Shown: positions 60,736 through 64,000 of the stretch, one piece after another | Position numbering within the stretch: the first letter of the stretch is position 1 | Layout of the letters: every line of letters starts with the position of its first letter | Assembly (NCBI GenBank): GCA_900315935.1 | Contig: ONBB01000005.1 | Coordinates: forward strand, 1 to 64,000 | Length of the DNA: 64,000 bases | Direction of reading: 5' to 3' | Source: an uncultured Bacteroidales bacterium | Lineage (GTDB): Bacteria; Bacteroidota; Bacteroidia; Bacteroidales; P3 | Position numbers and translations under genes: made by a program | Notes under the pieces: model-generated | What the model was told of the DNA's origin: nothing | Databases searched by the model: none | What the model saw: only the letters and a program-made list of their open reading frames with translations

Positions 60736-63700
60736 ATGCATACACGATGGTATATAGGCTGGCTAGCGCTACTCATCCTGCTGACAATCAGCGTTCCGGC
60801 TGCCGGGCGGGCAGAACGGGACACGCTCAGCACGGGTCCCACCGCCACATTCACGGCCAACGAGGGGCAGTGGGAAACGCCGATACGCTATGCGGCGCAG
60901 CTGCACAATGCGGCCCTATTCCTGGAGGCCGATGCCGTAACCATCGCCCTGCGCCAGCCCATCGCCCACCCTGCCCCACAGGCTACGCTGCCGCGCTGCC
61001 ACGCCTACCGCATGACCTTCCCCGGCGCCGCCCCTTCCAGCCCGACTGGCAGCCGCCAGCAAAAAGGCTATACGAACTACCTGCTCGGCAACGACCCCGC
61101 CCGCTGGCGTTCGCGCGTGCCGTCCTACTCCACCGTTACCTATCCCGACCTCTACCCCGGCATCGACCTGGAAATCACCAGCGCCATGGGCGCACTGAAA
61201 TACAACTTCCTTGTGGCCGCGGGTGCCGACCCGGGGCAGATAGCCATCGCCTACAGCGGCACCGACGGCATCGGTGTGGACCGCAAGGGCAACCTGGTTG
61301 TCCGCACCTCGGTGCGCGACATCGTCGAGCTGCGCCCCTACGCCTACCAGCTGGTGGGCGGCAAGGAGGTGGAGATACCCTCGCAATGGAAGGTGCGCGA
61401 CAGCGTGGCCACCATCGCCCTCGGCGCCCACGACCCCAAGCTGCCGCTGGTGGTCGACCCGCTGCTCATCTTCTCGACCTACACCGGCGCCATAGCCGAC
61501 AACTGGGGCACCACTGCCGCCTACGACTCGTACAAGAACGCCTACACTGCCGGATTGGTCTTCGACATCGGCTACCCGACATCGCTCGGAGCCTACCAGA
61601 TGGCACCCGGCGGCGGGGTGGACGTGGGCATCTTCAAGTTCGACACCCTCGGCACGGAGCGCCTCTACGCCACCTACCTGGGCGGATCCTCCAGCGACAT
61701 GCCGCACAGCATGTTTGTCAACTCATTCGACGAGCTCATCATCTTCGGCACCACCGGCTCGGCCAACTTCCCCGTTACCCCCACCGCCTACCAGACCACC
61801 TTCGCCGGCGGCCCCTCAATCAACTACCTCTCCAGCACCATACCCTACCCCAATGGCAGCGACATATTCGTCAGCCGCCTCAGCGCCGACGGCACCACAC
61901 TGCAGGCTTCCACCTACGTCGGCGGTTCGGGCAACGACGGACTCAACTACCGCAACTACTATAACAACAACTACATGGTTACCATGCATGGCAACGACTC
62001 GCTCTACTATAACTACGGCGACGGCGCGCGCGGCGAGATTATCACCGACAACCTCAACAACATCTACCTGGGCTCGACCACCTTCAGCACCGACTTCCCT
62101 GTGAGCCCCAACGCCCTACAACGCAACAATGCCGGGCGCCAGGACGGCGTGGTGCTCAAATTGGACCACAACCTGCGCAATCTGCTGTGGAGCACCTACT
62201 TCGGTGGCTCGGGCGATGACGCAGTATACTCCATCGATGTCGACTCGGCCTACAACCTGCTTATCTGCGGCGGCACGAGCAGCCGCAACCTGGCCACCAC
62301 GCCCGGCACCGTGCAGACCGCCTACGGTGGCGGCAACGCCGACGGCTTCGTGGCCAAGATATCCTACAACGGCGACCGCCTGATGGCCTCCTCCTACATC
62401 GGAGCAGTATTATATGACCAGCTTTACTTCGTCCGTACGGGCCGCCACAACGAGGTATTCCTCTTCGGACAAACCCACCACCTGCACTCGGCCTCTTTCA
62501 TCCGCAACGCCGGCTACAGCGTCTTCGGCTCCGGCATGCTCCTGATGCGCCTGTCGCCCGACCTCTCCTCCACCGTATGGAGCACCACCTTCGGCACCGC
62601 CGGCCGCATCAACCTCTCGCCCACAGCCTTCGCAGCCGACATCTGCAACCGCGTCTACGCCGCCGGCTGGGGACGCGACTTTGTGGGCTATGGCAACATC
62701 ACCTGGTACACCTTCGGCACCACCGGCATGGAGACCACGCCTGGCGCCTGGAGCGACTCGACCGACGGGCAGGACTTCTACATCATGGCCCTCGACCAAA
62801 ATGCCAACCAGCTCGACTATGCCACCTTCTTCGGCGAGCTGCACGATATCACGTCGGGCAGCATACGCGGCGGCGGCGACCACGTCGACGGCGGCACCTC
62901 GCGCTTCGACCGCCTGGCCACCCTCTACCAGTCGGTATGCGCCTCGTGCGGCAACACCAACGCCTTCCCCCTCACGCCGGGAGCCTGGAGCGACACCAAC
63001 GCCTCCTCCAACTGCAACAACGCCCTTTTCCGTTTCAACGTAACGGACGACTTTCCCGTGGCCGAATTCATACCCCCCACCGTCGGCTGTGCGCCATATA
63101 CCGTCCAGTTCCGCAACACCGGCCGCGGCAGCGCTTTCCTCTGGGACTTTGGCGACGGCACCACCTCCACCCTCCGCAACCCCAGCCACACCTATGCCAC
63201 GGGCGGCGTATACACCGTTACCCTCATCGCACGCCTCCCCGGCGGTTGCTCCGAGGCCGACACCCAACGCCACACGCTGCATGTAATCGGTACCGGCCAG
63301 CGCTTCCAGCCCTTCATCTCGTGCAGCGGTGCCTCCATCCAGATAGGCCCGCAGCCGCAAATCGGCGCCACCTACCAATGGCTTTCTCCCGGCGTGAGCG
63401 ACCCCACGGTGGCCAACCCCTGGGTCAACCAGGCCGGCACCTACCTGCTGCGCATCTCGGCTCCGGGCTGCTCGGAGGTGGACACCTTCGAGGTGCGCAC
63501 CTACACCCTCATTGAGGAACCGCAGGCTCAACACGTCTCCTGCCACGATTCGGCCGACGGCGGCATCCTGTTCCGCCTCAACACTGGCATCGACTTCGAC
63601 TCGATTGCAATCCACATCGAACCGTTCGCCGACCTTATCTTCGACGGCGACCGCACCATTAGCGCATCGGGCCTTGCCCCCGGCACCTACCATATTTCTG

Positions 63701-64000
63701 TTCTGGGCTACGGCTGCTCTGTCGAGTACGACATCACCCTCGACAACCCTACCCCACCCCACTACACCAAACAGACATCCGATCCCTTGTGCCAAGACAG
63801 CTGCCTAGGCTGGATACGCATCACCTATACGCCTGCCACCGTCCCCGTCGACACCTTGATTGAAAACCTCTGCGAAGGCACCTATATCACCGCCCTTACC
63901 GCCCAGGGATGCCCCTTGTCCGACACTACGGCCATTGTCCGCAACCACGCCTTCGACCACTTCCGCGCCTGGGCCGACAGCACCCACATCTTCATGGGGG
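60736..64000 (+). CDS. Giant T9SS-type surface protein with SBBP-like and PKD domains, C-terminus outside window
   Basis: Open from the ATG at 60736 to the window end (1088 codons so far). It has a signal peptide (MHTRWYIGWLALLILLTISV, cleaved near AAGRA), then a DUF7948-type N-terminal domain (FTANEGQWETPIRYAAQLHN; GYTNYLLGNDPARW). SBBP-like repeats follow (FSTYTGA..., ATYLGGSSSDMPHS, STYVGGSGNDG, STYFGGSGDDAVYSIDVD), and a PKD domain lies near residues 785-840 (GSAFLWDFGDGTTSTLRNPSHTY). This layout is usual for proteins secreted through type IX systems, in keeping with PorQ in the same window. The sorting domain would lie beyond 64000. The role may be adhesion or gliding-like surface functions. 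Confidence 0.85.
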   Translation, partial: MHTRWYIGWLALLILLTISVPAAGRAERDTLSTGPTATFTANEGQWETPIRYAAQLHNAALFLEADAVTIALRQPIAHPAPQATLPRCHAYRMTFPGAAPSSPTGSRQQKGYTNYLLGNDPARWRSRVPSYSTVTYPDLYPGIDLEITSAMGALKYNFLVAAGADPGQIAIAYSGTDGIGVDRKGNLVVRTSVRDIVELRPYAYQLVGGKEVEIPSQWKVRDSVATIALGAHDPKLPLVVDPLLIFSTYTGAIADNWGTTAAYDSYKNAYTAGLVFDIGYPTSLGAYQMAPGGGVDVGIFKFDTLGTERLYATYLGGSSSDMPHSMFVNSFDELIIFGTTGSANFPVTPTAYQTTFAGGPSINYLSSTIPYPNGSDIFVSRLSADGTTLQASTYVGGSGNDGLNYRNYYNNNYMVTMHGNDSLYYNYGDGARGEIITDNLNNIYLGSTTFSTDFPVSPNALQRNNAGRQDGVVLKLDHNLRNLLWSTYFGGSGDDAVYSIDVDSAYNLLICGGTSSRNLATTPGTVQTAYGGGNADGFVAKISYNGDRLMASSYIGAVLYDQLYFVRTGRHNEVFLFGQTHHLHSASFIRNAGYSVFGSGMLLMRLSPDLSSTVWSTTFGTAGRINLSPTAFAADICNRVYAAGWGRDFVGYGNITWYTFGTTGMETTPGAWSDSTDGQDFYIMALDQNANQLDYATFFGELHDITSGSIRGGGDHVDGGTSRFDRLATLYQSVCASCGNTNAFPLTPGAWSDTNASSNCNNALFRFNVTDDFPVAEFIPPTVGCAPYTVQFRNTGRGSAFLWDFGDGTTSTLRNPSHTYATGGVYTVTLIARLPGGCSEADTQRHTLHVIGTGQRFQPFISCSGASIQIGPQPQIGATYQWLSPGVSDPTVANPWVNQAGTYLLRISAPGCSEVDTFEVRTYTLIEEPQAQHVSCHDSADGGILFRLNTGIDFDSIAIHIEPFADLIFDGDRTISASGLAPGTYHISVLGYGCSVEYDITLDNPTPPHYTKQTSDPLCQDSCLGWIRITYTPATVPVDTLIENLCEGTYITALTAQGCPLSDTTAIVRNHAFDHFRAWADSTHIFMG

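Overview
The window comes from a GC-rich member of the Bacteroidota, most likely Bacteroidales. Evidence: promoters of the TAnnTTTG type with no Shine-Dalgarno pattern, a PorQ-like type IX secretion protein, a PKD-domain giant surface protein, fimbrillin-like and FISUMP-type lipoproteins, and a lysine fermentation pathway (KamA, KamDE, two Kdd, a CoA-transferase subunit). No phage, insertion sequence, rRNA or CRISPR array is visible. One tRNA (Arg, CCG) is present.

Layout. 1-4.4 kb: pheT (cut by the window edge), an AT-rich orphan gene and glnS, which carries a frameshift. 4.4-9.5 kb: a restriction-endonuclease remnant, a lipoprotein, and a murL-murD2-M20 peptidase operon. 9.6-11.6 kb: a Ser/Thr/Arg-rich secreted protein and a nucleoside phosphorylase. 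11.8-17.8 kb: a fimbrillin-like lipoprotein, tandem kdd genes, a repeat-filled intergenic stretch and a FISUMP lipoprotein. 18.0-25.2 kb: yajC, then a TetR-TolC-adaptor-RND efflux operon ending in a PII-like protein. 25.3-31.9 kb: a YgiQ-type radical SAM protein, kamA, porQ, lplA and a Fic protein. 31.9-40.7 kb: glyS, a giant alpha-2-macroglobulin-like protein and an OmpA-family protein. 41-46 kb: a zinc metallopeptidase, two paralogous outer-membrane proteins and trigger factor. 46.4-54.4 kb: a block on the minus strand running kamD, kamE, CoA-transferase B subunit, a barrel protein, a GH2-like protein without its catalytic residues, and a DUF4249-like lipoprotein. 54.6-64 kb: a small lipoprotein, GH25 lysozyme, RNase G, a 29-residue ribosomal-type protein, HU, a CPBP protease, tRNA-Arg, an EamA transporter and a giant T9SS-type protein running off the end.

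The most unusual feature is a dense set of short repeats placed inside conserved genes without breaking them. Three classes occur. (1) A palindromic element encodes related peptides in the same frame and orientation inside PheT, an M20 peptidase and MurL, and resembles the in-frame palindromic elements of Rickettsia. (2) Arrays of 7-bp units, whose copy-number change would shift the frame, occur in murD2 (five arrays), murL, the phosphorylase, the macroglobulin and the signal peptides of porQ and the lysozyme. (3) Arrays of 9-bp units, neutral to frame, occur in pheT, murL, the phosphorylase, ygiQ and the macroglobulin. Separate intergenic families (a GGGGAA-rich element, a MITE-like pair, paired palindromes flanking the RND gene, pyrimidine-rich tracts) add to this. 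The genome seems to tolerate, and perhaps use, expansion of short repeats in essential genes.

Metabolic reading: the organism probably ferments lysine to acetate and butyrate. The genes are scattered here rather than in one cluster, and kce, kal and the CoA-transferase A subunit are not seen. MurD2 plus MurL suggests that D-glutamate enters peptidoglycan by adding L-Glu and epimerising it on the nucleotide precursor, instead of through free D-Glu.
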